From Conexibacter sp. CPCC 205762 (GTDB taxonomy: Bacteria; Actinomycetota; Thermoleophilia; Solirubrobacterales; Solirubrobacteraceae): 64,000 nt of DNA. The stretch lies in assembly GCF_030646155.1 (NCBI RefSeq), contig NZ_JAUTDN010000002.1, positions 1 through 64,000 of the forward strand, read 5' to 3'. Below are positions 8,638 through 16,005 of this stretch, in pieces (position 1 is the stretch's first letter; each line of letters starts with the position of its first letter). The notes under the pieces were generated by a model. That model ran no database searches. It worked only from the letters and a program-made list of their open reading frames with translations, and had not been told where the DNA came from. A program made the position numbers and the translations under genes.

Positions 8638-9117
8638 CTAGTCAGACGGGGTCTGCCCGTCGGCGGTAGGCGGCGCGCTCGCGTCGGCCTGGCTCGTGGG
8701 CGGCCGCGCGCCGGCGTCGTGGCGCTCGGCGAGCGCTCTGGCGGCCGCGAGCCAGTCCGCGCCGGAGCGCTCGTGCGCGACGCGAGCGCGCGCGCCGGCC
8801 GCGGCCGCCGCGGCGACGGTCGGCGCCAGCAGCTCGTGGAGCCGCTGGGGCGAGATCAGGTCCGGGAAGCACCGCGGGACGGAGAGGTAGAGCACCGCCG
8901 GCTCGCTGCCGTCCTCGTCGCGATGGCCGTGATCAAGCTCGGACTCCAGCTCCTCGCCCTCAGGCAGCGCCGCCTCCAGCGCGTCGAGGACCTCGTCCAG
9001 CCCATCCTCAACGAGCACCTCGGAACCGAACTGATCCAGCGCCAGCGGCAGCCTCAGCGAGAAGCCCGTCCCCGCCGGCCCGAACTCGACCTGATCCCAG
9101 CGCACGAGAGGTCCCAT
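8638..9117 (-). CDS. Hypothetical acidic protein, 159 residues
   Basis: I start it at ATG 9117 (MGPLVRWDQVEFGPAGTG) because the open frame above it is not protein-like. The middle (about residues 25-75) is acidic with E-V-L-V-E-D-G-L-D-E-V-L-D-A-L-E-A-A-L, then L-Y-L-S-V-P-R-C-F-P-D-L-I-S-P-Q-R-L-H-E. The end is a low-complexity Ala/Pro/Thr tail. No signal or membrane segment. Possibly an immunity-type protein by size and charge, but nothing specific supports this. Confidence 0.5.
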   Translation of the reverse strand: MGPLVRWDQVEFGPAGTGFSLRLPLALDQFGSEVLVEDGLDEVLDALEAALPEGEELESELDHGHRDEDGSEPAVLYLSVPRCFPDLISPQRLHELLAPTVAAAAAAGARARVAHERSGADWLAAARALAERHDAGARPPTSQADASAPPTADGQTPSD

Positions 9118-9241
9118 ACCGCCCAGGATGCCCGATCGAGGGCCGCCTCGGTACCGCAATTTTCCGTGACGACACGCTAGTGCAGTGAAATCAGCGGCGA
9201 GAGTCTCGTGCACCCGGCAAAATCCGCTACCCTCATTCACC

Positions 9242-9553
9242 ATGAGCTACAAGAACTCCGGGCGCCAGCCCGCGGACGTTGCTGTCCGCGTCGAGCTGTC
9301 GCTGCCCAAGAACGCGCGTACCCTCATAAAGGCTGCTATGACGGCGATTATCGCCTATTCGATAGGCACACACACAACGCCGAATATCAACGCGTCTGGA
9401 ACGAAAGGAGCACGAACCGTGAAATGCAATGCTACTCCAGATTTTTCAGTTAACTTGGTTGGAAAATCAAAATTAGAAGTAACGAGATCGCAAGTTATTT
9501 ATATCTATTTCTTAGGCGACACAGTTAGCGTTGGTGCGAAGACGATGCGCTAG
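9242..9553 (+). CDS. AT-rich small ORF, likely foreign
   Basis: 103 residues from ATG 9242, with a TACCCT box (9228-9233) eight bases upstream. An internal GTG at 9419 has a good AAAGGAG ribosome site eight bases before it and would give a 44-residue protein on its own. From about 9420 to 9530 the base composition falls to roughly one third GC and the codons (AAA, TTA, GTT, ATT) are unlike anything else in the window. The protein shows no motif. Recent transfer or a fusion of two pieces seems likely. Confidence 0.35.
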   Translation: MSYKNSGRQPADVAVRVELSLPKNARTLIKAAMTAIIAYSIGTHTTPNINASGTKGARTVKCNATPDFSVNLVGKSKLEVTRSQVIYIYFLGDTVSVGAKTMR

Positions 9554-9639
9554 CGGTGCGGCTGGCGATGGCGCGTTGCGCGCGAGGGGCCGCCGAGGGC
9601 CGCTCGCGCGCGCCGGCCGTGATGGGCTAGTCGGGGTTC

Positions 9640-9780
9640 TCGGCCTCGGCCTCGGCCTCGGCCGCGGCTGCCCTGCGCGATACGCGCTTCTTCGCGGGCC
9701 CAGTCGCGCGCTTCGGCCTTGGTGGCGAGGTAGCGATCACCGTCCTGATACCGCCCTGCCACAGGCAGGCATAGCGCAGC
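9640..9780 (-). pseudogene. Remnant of a small basic protein
   Basis: The minus strand reads G-R-Y-Q-D-G-D-R-Y-L-A-T-K-A-E-A-R-D-W-A-R-E-E-A-R followed, after a probable one-base shift, by A-A-A-A-E-A-E-A-E-A-E-N-P-D and a stop. The T-K-A-E-A pattern resembles small DUF2188-type proteins, but this is weak. The Glu-Ala run corresponds to a six-base tandem repeat (CGGCCT) at about 9635-9665. Confidence 0.25.
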
Positions 9781-9830
9781 GGCGGAGCAGAATCCGACTC
9801 TCATTCGATGATGTAATCTCTTCCGGCGCA

Positions 9831-10277
9831 ATGGGCATTGATGAGGAAGAGGGCGCGGAGTCGTATGAGCGGCCGGACCTCGCCGCGCGGTGGCGGAACT
9901 ACCCGCTGTGGGGTGAGGCGTTCGCCGCCGAGGTCGACGCGCCGCTCGTCGCGCGCCTCGGCCTGCTGACCGAACTCGGCTTCGGCGATCGCGAGCTGGC
10001 GCTCGTGGTGCCGGACGCGACGCCGCAGACGATCGCGCGCTGGCGAGCCGGGACGCAAGAGCCGCCGCCGTCCCGTGACGATGACCGCCTGGATCGGCTC
10101 TGGGCGGTCGTGCGACGGCTGCTGTTCGACGCCGGCTACGACGAGCAGGGGATCGTCGCGTGGATCTGCAGCCCGCGGCTGGAGCTGGCCGACCGGCGGC
10201 CGATCGACCTGCTCGCACACGATCGACCTCAGGCGCTGGAAGAGATCTGGACGGCGCTTGACCAGCACCTCGAGTAG
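9831..10277 (+). CDS. Small protein resembling MbcA/ParS/Xre antitoxins
   Basis: 148 residues from ATG 9831. The N-terminal half (about 35-80) has L-T-E-L-G-F-G-D-R-E-L-A-L-V-V-P and Q-T-I-A-R-W-R-A-G, which looks like a helix-turn-helix. The C-terminal half (about 90-145) has L-L-F-D-A-G-Y-D-E-Q-G-I-V-A-W-I and R-R-P-I-D-L-L-A-H, like the end of MbcA/ParS/Xre antitoxins. No RES-type toxin gene is next to it. It is clearly paralogous to the gene at 11639-12136. Role inferred: DNA-binding antitoxin or orphan regulator. Confidence 0.5.
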   Translation: MGIDEEEGAESYERPDLAARWRNYPLWGEAFAAEVDAPLVARLGLLTELGFGDRELALVVPDATPQTIARWRAGTQEPPPSRDDDRLDRLWAVVRRLLFDAGYDEQGIVAWICSPRLELADRRPIDLLAHDRPQALEEIWTALDQHLE

Positions 10278-10455
10278 CGGCGCGCCGACCAGTCGCGGGC
10301 GCCCAGGTCTGCGCGAGCGGGACCCGACGCGGTCCCCACGGAGCGGTGATCGTGATCGCTGAGCCGATCGCGCCCTTCGACGGGCAGGCGTAGCGCGAGC
10401 GGCGAAGGCGTTCGGCGCGGCGCGCCCCCGTCCCGCGTGTCCGACCGCGCCTTGA

Positions 10456-10783
10456 GGCCTCCACCTCCTCGCCGAGGGCGAGCAGCGCGGCCGCGCGCTG
10501 GTCCCAGCGCTCTCCAAACGCCACCCTCTCGGCCGGATCGCCGACTCCGCTGTCAGCGTCGCCCCGCGCACCGCGCAGACGATCATCCGTACCCCGGCCG
10601 CCGGCGTCCCCGGCGGCGAGCAGATCGACGCCCGCGCGATTCGCCCGCCACTGCAAGCACCGCCAGATCGCCGCCAGCGGCGACGCGCCCGCCGACGCAC
10701 TGGGCCGCCCGCACCGCTCGACCATCGACCGCCACCGCGCCGCGCCCGTCCGAGCTGCACCGTCAGGCCGCGAGCACTCCTGA
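10456..10783 (+). pseudogene. Frameshifted gene remnant of unknown function
   Basis: One plus frame beginning just after a stop at 10453 reads H-L-L-A-E-G-E-Q-R-G-R-A-L, then R-I-A-D-S-A-V-S-V-A-P-R-T-A-Q-T-I-I-R-T and G-G-E-Q-I-D-A-R-A-I. A second frame then continues F-A-R-H-C-K-H-R-Q-I-A-A-S-G-D-A-P-A-D-A-L and ends at 10783. Both have high third-position GC. There is no start codon, so this looks like the truncated and shifted end of a larger gene. Confidence 0.3.
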
Positions 10784-11170
10784 ATCTCGGGGACCAGCGT
10801 TGGCGCGATACTCGCGCGGCGCGCAGCCATAGACCCGCCGGAACGCCCTCGCAAACTGCGAGACGTTGAGGTACGCGACCCGGGCGGAGACCTCAGTGAT
10901 CGGCACGTGGCGCTGGTTCAGCAGCAGCTCAGCGGCCGCTCGCATGCGGATCGCCACGAGGGCGTCGCGGAAGGTCGTGCCCTGAGCGGTGAAGGCACGC
11001 TGGACCTCCCGGCGAGAGCAGACGCAGGCCTCCGCCACCGCGTCTAGGTCCAGCGGTCTCGCGTACTCGCGCTCGATGATCGCGACGGCGTCTGCGTAGC
11101 GCTGCTGGCGAGCGCGGACGGTACGCAACCGGTGCACCGGACGGCGCGGAGCATCCCCGCACCTCACCAT
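10763..11170 (-). CDS. AraC-family transcriptional regulator (HTH domain only)
   Basis: 135 residues from ATG 11170. About residues 30-125 form the double helix-turn-helix of AraC/XylS proteins: L-D-A-V-A-E-A-C-V-C-S-R-R-E-V-Q-R-A-F as the first, and I-T-E-V-S-A-R-V-A-Y-L-N-V-S-Q-F then A-R-A-F-R-R-V-Y-G as the second, with the usual P-R-E-Y-R end. No ligand-binding domain is fused. Its start overlaps the stop of the upstream gene (ATG sharing bases with TGA), so the two are translationally coupled and the upstream protein may be its partner or sensor. Confidence 0.8.
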   Translation of the reverse strand: MVRCGDAPRRPVHRLRTVRARQQRYADAVAIIEREYARPLDLDAVAEACVCSRREVQRAFTAQGTTFRDALVAIRMRAAAELLLNQRHVPITEVSARVAYLNVSQFARAFRRVYGCAPREYRANAGPRDSGVLAA

Positions 11171-11610
11171 CAGGCCTCGCCCTCCGCGGGCGTCGCGCCG
11201 TCGCGCCCGCCATCTTCCCCGGCGCCGGCGCGCAGCTCGATCTCGGGCGCCAGCGCGGCCATCAGTACCGCCGGGGCGCGCGGGTTCCAGAGCCGGCCCC
11301 GAAACAGCGCGGGGCTCAGCCCCGCCGCCTCGAGGCGGGCGAGCTGAGGACCGGCGAGGTCGGGATCCGCCAGCTGGGCGAGGTCGACCGGGTTCACGGC
11401 CAGCGCCGCGCGGGCGCGCTCGATCGCCGTGATCTCCTCGGCCGACCAGTCCACCGCCCGCAGCTGCCGCACGAGCCCGCCGCGGACGTCCTCCTCCTCG
11501 CCGAGCACCGCGGCGAGTATCAAGACGCACAGGACCCACGGAGACAGCCCCGGCAGCGCCCCCGCTCTTCTTGGCGCCTCCCCGCCCGCCACACCATAAG
11601 ATCTAGTCAT
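11170..11610 (-). CDS. Hypothetical protein coupled to the AraC regulator
   Basis: 146 residues. The N-terminal 45 residues include a short hydrophobic stretch (L-S-P-W-V-L-C-V-L-I-L-A-A-V-L), then a helical region: E-I-T-A-I-E-R-A-R-A-A-L-A-V-N-P-V-D-L-A near 70 and L-S-P-A-L-F-R-G-R-L-W-N-P-R-A-P near 105. It ends in an acidic Gly-rich tail. No family recognised. Divergent from the gene at 11639 with only 28 bases between starts, so the promoters must overlap and may be co-controlled. Confidence 0.5.
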   Translation of the reverse strand: MTRSYGVAGGEAPRRAGALPGLSPWVLCVLILAAVLGEEEDVRGGLVRQLRAVDWSAEEITAIERARAALAVNPVDLAQLADPDLAGPQLARLEAAGLSPALFRGRLWNPRAPAVLMAALAPEIELRAGAGEDGGRDGATPAEGEA

Positions 11611-11638
11611 TCGATCACTCTATTCGGAGGAGCACCAC

Positions 11639-12136
11639 GTGTCGAGCCCAGAACCGCAGCCACGCACCGCAGGCGAGCGGGAGGACCGCGGCGTCGGACC
11701 CGTCGCCGAGGACTCGCCCCGGCGCCAGCGGCTGCTGACCTGGAGAGCCCGCATGCTCGCCAGCGCGCGGGAACCGATCGGGGTCCGTCTCTCCGTGCTC
11801 GCCGACCTCGGCTTCGCCGCTGACGATCTCGCGCTCGTCGCGCAGTCCCAGGAACCTCCACTGCCGCTGAACGACCTGTGGGAGATCGTCGGCTTCCTCA
11901 TCGACGACGGCACCTACGACGAGGCCGGCATCGTCGCATGGATGTCCGATCGCCAACGGCGCCTGGGAGGCGCCCGGCCACTTGAGCTACTGGCCAGAGG
12001 CGGCCAGCTCACCCGCGTACGCACCGCAGCCGAAGGCCACCTGCGCACCGCCGGACTGATGCCCTCCGAGCGCAGCCTCGACCACCTCGGCAGCGGGAAG
12101 CGACGGCGCTGCTGGCGACGCTGGCTCGGCGCCTAA
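11639..12136 (+). CDS. Paralogue of the antitoxin-like protein at 9831
   Basis: 165 residues from a GTG with a strong GGAGGAG site eight bases upstream. V-L-A-D-L-G-F-A-A-D-D-L-A-L-V-A near residue 55 and F-L-I-D-D-G-T-Y-D-E-A-G-I-V-A-W-M near 90 match the same positions of the 9831 gene (L-T-E-L-G-F-G-D-R-E-L-A-L-V and L-L-F-D-A-G-Y-D-E-Q-G-I-V-A-W-I), followed by R-P-L-E-L-L-A. The R-W-R-A-G helix of the first copy is missing here. Probably the same family, perhaps with altered DNA binding. Confidence 0.5.
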   Translation: MSSPEPQPRTAGEREDRGVGPVAEDSPRRQRLLTWRARMLASAREPIGVRLSVLADLGFAADDLALVAQSQEPPLPLNDLWEIVGFLIDDGTYDEAGIVAWMSDRQRRLGGARPLELLARGGQLTRVRTAAEGHLRTAGLMPSERSLDHLGSGKRRRCWRRWLGA

Positions 12137-12678
12137 GCGACGCCCAGCCTCCGCGCTGTCGAGGCGACCCACCGATCCGCGACGATCAGACTACGCGGAC
12201 TACGCGACCGACGTCCTCGCACACCTCGTGACCGGTGGGGCTCTGCGATGCGGCATAGGTACGCACGATCAGCTCGCTGGGTGCGGGAGACGCTGGGTCA
12301 GCATTCGCATCCAGGAGAAGTCTTTAGGCCATGGGACGGCGTGACGTTCAAACGCAGCATCATGATCGGCGTCGCGAGGCGTCGCGCCGTTGAGCGGGAC
12401 GCTCGACCGTCGGCTGAAGCGAGCACTTATGTGGCGCCTGCGATCGCGCCGCCATGGCGGGCAACCCGTCGGCTCGCTCGGACGGTGACGCGGATGCCCT
12501 TCCGGCGCGGATGATCACGTCGAGCGGCAGCGACTTCAGGTTAGGCTCACCCGCCACCGGCGAGAAGCGGCAGCTTCGGCGAGCATGGGCGGGTTGTCGG
12601 CGAGGCTGCGCGCCAGGCGGCGGCGTCACGCGGCCGACCTGGTCACCATCGAGGCGGTCAGGTCGGCTGCGACGCGGC
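12137..12678. other. Spacer without a convincing gene
   Basis: Frames on both strands are short or low-complexity. I see no clear promoter, repeat or terminator. Possible decayed sequence. Confidence 0.5.
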
Positions 12679-13326
12679 CTATCGCATCGTCGCTTCGTGG
12701 GTCTCCGTGCTCTGGTCGGTCCAGCTGATTCGCAGGACGTTTGTCGGGTCTCTGACGACGGCGGCGTTGTTGATAACAGCGGCAGGCGCGTGCCCGCCGG
12801 GCGTGGTGGTGGCTGTGATCTGTTCGACGCCGTCGGGGACGAGCACGAGCCAGAAGCTGCGTGGATCATCGAGGCCGTAGACAAGCCAGAGCCGGGTCTT
12901 CTGGAATCTGGTCGGCGATTGACAGATCGCGCCGCGACCCGCGCCTGAGCGACCCATACTCGCGTCGGTGATGAGCAGGCAGGGGCCGGCCGTCCCAGGA
13001 ACGAGATGCACGCCGAGGCCCTCGGGCCGCACCTCGCGGGCGTCCTCTGCCACGGCCCCGACCTCCTTGGCCGCCGACACGTTGAGCGGGTCGTCGATCG
13101 CGTCGCCGGGTTGCGGTGCTCGACGGAGGACCGCGAACGAGTCGCGTAACTCGGCCGGAATCGACGACGCGGCGACGGTGGTCGTGGCCCGCGGTGCGGC
13201 GCTCTCAGCGTTGCCCGGGAACACGGCTATCGCGACGCCGACGGCGGCGGCAGCAATCACCGCGAGCGCTGCGGCGGCGCCGATCACGGCGTTGGAGTGC
13301 TGACGTGAGCTACGGCGCGCCGGCAT
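12679..13326 (-). CDS. Membrane-anchored extracellular protein of unknown function
   Basis: 215 residues from ATG 13326, which has a GGAG sequence about 12 bases upstream. A basic start (M-P-A-R-R-S-S-R-Q) precedes one hydrophobic helix (about residues 12-35), and the rest should be outside the cell. The outer part has three Cys (in G-P-C-L-L-I, A-I-C-Q-S-P) and a beta-rich end, S-F-W-L-V-L-V-P-D-G-V-E-Q-I-T-A. The topology resembles small anchored proteins coded near sigma-factor genes, but no partner is present here. Function unknown. Confidence 0.55.
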   Translation of the reverse strand: MPARRSSRQHSNAVIGAAAALAVIAAAAVGVAIAVFPGNAESAAPRATTTVAASSIPAELRDSFAVLRRAPQPGDAIDDPLNVSAAKEVGAVAEDAREVRPEGLGVHLVPGTAGPCLLITDASMGRSGAGRGAICQSPTRFQKTRLWLVYGLDDPRSFWLVLVPDGVEQITATTTPGGHAPAAVINNAAVVRDPTNVLRISWTDQSTETHEATMR

Positions 13327-13354
13327 CTCAGGTCGTCTCCGTTCCGAGGAAGGC

Positions 13355-13672
13355 CTAGTGCGGGACGCTCGGAAAGCTGATCGTCGCGGCCGACGAAAGG
13401 TAGTAGATGTCCGTCCACGCGATTGCGTGAGCTGCGCCGCAAACCGGCGCGACAATCCAGGGTCCGCGGCCCGTTACATACTGGTTCATGCCAGCGCCGA
13501 CGCTGTAATCGCCCGTGTTGTAAGGGTCGGCCTGTGTCACGAGGTTGGTCGTCCCTATGCACCGATCTCCAGAGGTCCCGTACGCCGGCTGGGTCTTCGA
13601 GAGGCCTTGCTCGGAACTGAAGCGGCGACCGACGCTCCAGATATATGCTCGACCGCGATGGGATCGGGGTCA
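13355..13672 (-). pseudogene. Truncated secreted-type protein gene, cut at the 95-bp repeat
   Basis: A minus-strand frame ending at 13355 reads back through S-S-A-A-T-I-S-F-P-S-V-P-H, A-H-A-I-A-W-T-D-I-Y-Y-L, G-A-G-M-N-Q-Y-V-T-G-R-G-P-W and R-A-Y-I-W-S-V-G-R-R-F-S-S to about 13672. A stop then appears at the edge of the 95-bp repeat (13674). The composition is normal but there is no start codon, so the 5' part was lost where the repeat begins. Confidence 0.4.
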
Positions 13673-13673
13673 G

Positions 13674-13768
13674 GTCCTCGGCTCGGTCGGTCGCCGTGGC
13701 CGACCGAGGAAAGGACTCGCGGTTGTGTGCCTCCGACGTGGATAGGTCCGCTACGAGGCCAGCGCCAG
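13674..13768. repeat. 95-bp direct repeat, copy A
   Basis: Matches 37634-37728 at 88 of 95 positions, same orientation. It contains a hairpin (13682-13708, stem CTCGGTCGGTC with one G-T pair) and ends with the codons A-L-A-S-stop that form the end of the recombinase gene in copy B. No recombinase coding homology extends beyond this copy, so only the 3' tip and downstream terminator of the gene were duplicated. Confidence 0.8.
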
Positions 13769-14100
13769 CTGGGAGATCTTCGTGTTGGCAGAGTTGCGTT
13801 CGGCATCCTCGTCGGTGTGGGGTGCCGGGGCGCTCGGCCCACAACCAGGCGCCCCGGCACGCGCTGAGAACATCCGCTTCGGCAGCAAAGAGGTGCCAGC
13901 TTGCCGCCTGGGTTGTCCCGTCTCAGCGTGCCGCCGACCGTAGAGGCCAGTCCGTGGCCGCACCAACTAGATGAGACGGCCGAGCCGCTAGATGAGACTC
14001 AGGGTCTGTGCCGTGACGCCGGGGCCGCCTGCCGCGCTGGTCGCGCCAGCGCGGCAGGCCGCTGGCGCGCGAGGGAGCGCGACAGCGATCGCGATGTCGG
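13769..14100. other. Spacer with two TGAGAC half-sites
   Basis: No gene seen. The ten-base word TAGATGAGAC occurs at 13968-13977 and 13989-13998, 21 bases apart. The second is followed by CAGGGTCTGTGCCGTG, whose last 15 bases recur immediately before the Fur-like gene at 14701-14715. This may be a degenerate copy of the metal-regulator promoter region. Confidence 0.35.
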
Positions 14101-14634
14101 TCAGCTGGCGGCCGTCAGCCATTGCTCCCAGTCGGCGAGCAGGTGCTCCTGGGCGGGGCAGGCGTCACGGCAGCTCGCGCGCGCCTGGCGGCGGTGCTCG
14201 AGGCCGGTCTGCTCGATCACGGCGCGCTCGTAGCCGCGAAACCAGCGAACCGCCTCCAGCACCAGTGCGTCGGGGCACGGGCCGCGCAGGCCCAGCTGCG
14301 CGGCCGCGCGGGTCGGATCCCAGACATGCGTTGGGCTGCGGGCGGTGCTCAGGTGCGGGCGCCCCTTGCGCAGCAGGAGGCAGGCATTGGAGTCGGCTCG
14401 CGGTCGATAGAGCAGCCCAAAGCCCCACAGGCGCACTTCCTGCGCGCCGCCCAGGCGGTACTCGCTCGCGCCCAGCCGTCCCGCCGGCGCGCGTCGGCGC
14501 GCGAATCCCAGCTCGAGCAGCACGTTCCCGGCCGGGCGCCGGACATCGACGCCGAGCAGCCGGAACTGGGTCTCTAACAACGCCTGAAACGGCTCGGTCT
14601 GGGTTGGTCTGCGCGACGGCATGGAGGGGAGCAT
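14101..14634 (-). CDS. Hypothetical protein divergent from the Fur-like gene
   Basis: 177 residues, ATG at 14634. Natural composition: L-L-E-T-Q-F-R-L-L-G-V-D-V-R-R-P-A near residue 20, R-L-W-G-F-G-L-L-Y-R-P-R-A-D-S-N near 70, and a C-terminal region with two Cys (A-S-C-R-D-A-C-P-A-Q-E-H). No signal peptide or membrane helix and no family recognised. Its start is 43 bases from the regulatory box at 14677-14691, so it is probably a member of the same metal-responsive regulon. The C-x-x-x-C pair and nearby His could bind metal, but that is speculation. Confidence 0.5.
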   Translation of the reverse strand: MLPSMPSRRPTQTEPFQALLETQFRLLGVDVRRPAGNVLLELGFARRRAPAGRLGASEYRLGGAQEVRLWGFGLLYRPRADSNACLLLRKGRPHLSTARSPTHVWDPTRAAAQLGLRGPCPDALVLEAVRWFRGYERAVIEQTGLEHRRQARASCRDACPAQEHLLADWEQWLTAAS

Positions 14635-14676
14635 CGGCGGTCCTTGGGCGGGGCGAGGCCAGAATACTAACGGAAC

Positions 14677-14691
14677 TGGGACTCAATCTCA
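14677..14691. promoter_or_regulatory. Zur-like operator, site 1
   Basis: Sequence TGGGAC-TCA-ATCTCA, two changes from the inferred TGAGAC-N3-GTCTCA palindrome. It lies eight bases before a TAGGGT -10 box (14700-14705) of the Fur-like gene and 43 bases before the divergent gene. Confidence 0.6.
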
Positions 14692-14712
14692 TTTTAGGTT
14701 AGGGTCTGTGCC

Positions 14713-15219
14713 GTGCGCGACGGACAGGGACTTGGAAGCGACGCTGACGCAAGCGAGCCATCCGCATGGGAGGAGTGGCTCGAGTGGGCGCAGCGGCTGC
14801 TGTCGCTGAGCGGGCATCGAGCCGGCGCCGTGCGGATCGCGGTCCTTGAGCTGTTTGCTCGCGACGGCAGCTGCCTGCTCTCAGCGCGCGAGGTGATCGC
14901 GCGCCTTGACGAGCACGGCGTCGGCTCGCCGGCATCGGCCTACCGTCTGCTGGACGAGTTCGTCGCGCTTGGGCTGCTGCGCCGCGTCGTCGGTCGCGAC
15001 GGCCTCGCGCGCTACGAGCAAGCACATCCCGAGCGCACCCACTACCACCTCGTCGACATCAGAACGGGAGCGGTGCGGCCGTTCACCGACGCCGCGCTGG
15101 AGCAGGCGATTCTCCGTGTCGCCGAGCATCACGGGTTCGAACTCGACCGCCACGACATCGTCCTCCACGGCATTCAGACGTCGCGACCTCACCGAGCGCT
15201 GCCTGACCGCAGACCGTGA
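14713..15219 (+). CDS. Fur-family metalloregulator 1 (probable Zur)
   Basis: 168 residues, GTG start seven bases after a TAGGGT box, so probably leaderless. The winged helix (about 30-100) has R-I-A-V-L-E-L-F-A-R-D and S-A-R-E-V-I-A-R-L then S-P-A-S-A-Y-R-L-L-D-E-F. The metal/dimer domain has H-P-E-R-T-H-Y-H-L-V-D and A-E-H-H-G-F-E-L-D-R-H-D. The C-x-x-C pairs of many Fur/Zur proteins are absent. It sits at the head of the surface-protein cluster behind an operator, implying autoregulation and repression by metal. Zinc is favoured by the company it keeps; manganese or iron are not excluded. Confidence 0.8.
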   Translation: MRDGQGLGSDADASEPSAWEEWLEWAQRLLSLSGHRAGAVRIAVLELFARDGSCLLSAREVIARLDEHGVGSPASAYRLLDEFVALGLLRRVVGRDGLARYEQAHPERTHYHLVDIRTGAVRPFTDAALEQAILRVAEHHGFELDRHDIVLHGIQTSRPHRALPDRRP

Positions 15220-15263
15220 TCGCCAGCGTATTCGGCCCGCGACCTCCAACTGAAAGGAACCAC

Positions 15264-15902
15264 ATGTTCATACTCTCCCGTCGCTCGATCGGCGCCGCTG
15301 GCCTTACGGCCGTCGCGGTCGCGGCCGGCGCCGTCGCCACGCCGGCCGCGTCGGCGCGGACCGTCCTCTCCAGTGGCCACGTCGACGCGGTCGCTGCGCG
15401 GATCGCCGGCGGCCGGCTGGTCGCGACGCTGAAGGACTCGACCAAGGGCGCCACCGTCTGGCGCGACCCGGCGTCGGTGACGATCCGCGTCGTGCCGCGG
15501 GCGCGCACGACGATCCCCGGCGGCAGCGTGCTCGGCCGCCGCGGCGGCACCGCCTGGCTGATCCCGCAGGTGCAGCGCAGCGGCATCATCTGGACCGGCT
15601 GGAACACCGAGGAGGTCTCCTCCCGACAGGTGCGCGGGCCGATCCGCTGGACCGTCCGCTCCATCAGCGGCCCCGGCCGGCTGGTCGTCTTCCAGACCGG
15701 GACGTTCGGCTCTGCCGACGTGCTGTTCGACAGCAGCCGCCGCATGCCGCAGGCGCGCGCGATCGCACTCGGCACCCACGCGCACGGCAACTGGGCCTTC
15801 ACGAAGCGCGGCACCTACCGGCTCGCCTACACGCTCTCCGGCCGCACCCCGTCCGGCGCGACGGTCAGCGACAGCTCGACGCTGACCTTCTCCGTCGGCT
15901 GA
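15264..15902 (+). CDS. Secreted single-domain choice-of-anchor M protein
   Basis: 212 residues from ATG 15264 (GAAAGG seven bases upstream). A signal peptide (S-R-R-S-I-G-A-A-G-L, cleavage near A-S-A-R) is followed by one complete domain: S-S-G-H-V-D-A at the start, W-L-I-P-Q-V-Q-R-S-G-I-I-W-T-G-W in the middle and G-T-H-A-H-G-N-W-A-F near residue 175. The conserved GHxD and HxHxxW could hold a metal ion. No anchor or C-terminal extension, so it is probably released or loosely cell-bound. It follows the Fur-like gene by 44 bases and is likely cotranscribed. Confidence 0.8.
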   Translation: MFILSRRSIGAAGLTAVAVAAGAVATPAASARTVLSSGHVDAVAARIAGGRLVATLKDSTKGATVWRDPASVTIRVVPRARTTIPGGSVLGRRGGTAWLIPQVQRSGIIWTGWNTEEVSSRQVRGPIRWTVRSISGPGRLVVFQTGTFGSADVLFDSSRRMPQARAIALGTHAHGNWAFTKRGTYRLAYTLSGRTPSGATVSDSSTLTFSVG

Positions 15903-15940
15903 GCAGCCTCGTAGATAGGAACGTTCTCAACAACTCGTAG

Positions 15941-15955
15941 CGAGACTGAATCCCA
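15941..15955. promoter_or_regulatory. Zur-like operator, site 2
   Basis: CGAGAC-TGA-ATCCCA followed within three bases by TAGGTT (15958-15963). Located 50 bases before the secreted protein at 16006. Same orientation and flank (CATTTAGGTT) as site 1. Confidence 0.55.
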
Positions 15956-16005
15956 TTTAGGTTGGCGCGTGTCAACTACCTGACTCACCACAGAGGGACA
16001 CGCAC

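Noticed and set aside
13992..14702. Plus-strand 236-codon frame opposite the gene at 14101
   Set aside because: Low-complexity Arg/Ala/Gly composition; the minus-strand frame is the protein-like one.
15913..15930. TAGGAACGTTCTCAA as a second operator before the 16006 gene
   Set aside because: It has a GAACGTTC palindrome but does not align with the TGAGAC-N3-GTCTCA arms or the 21-bp spacing.
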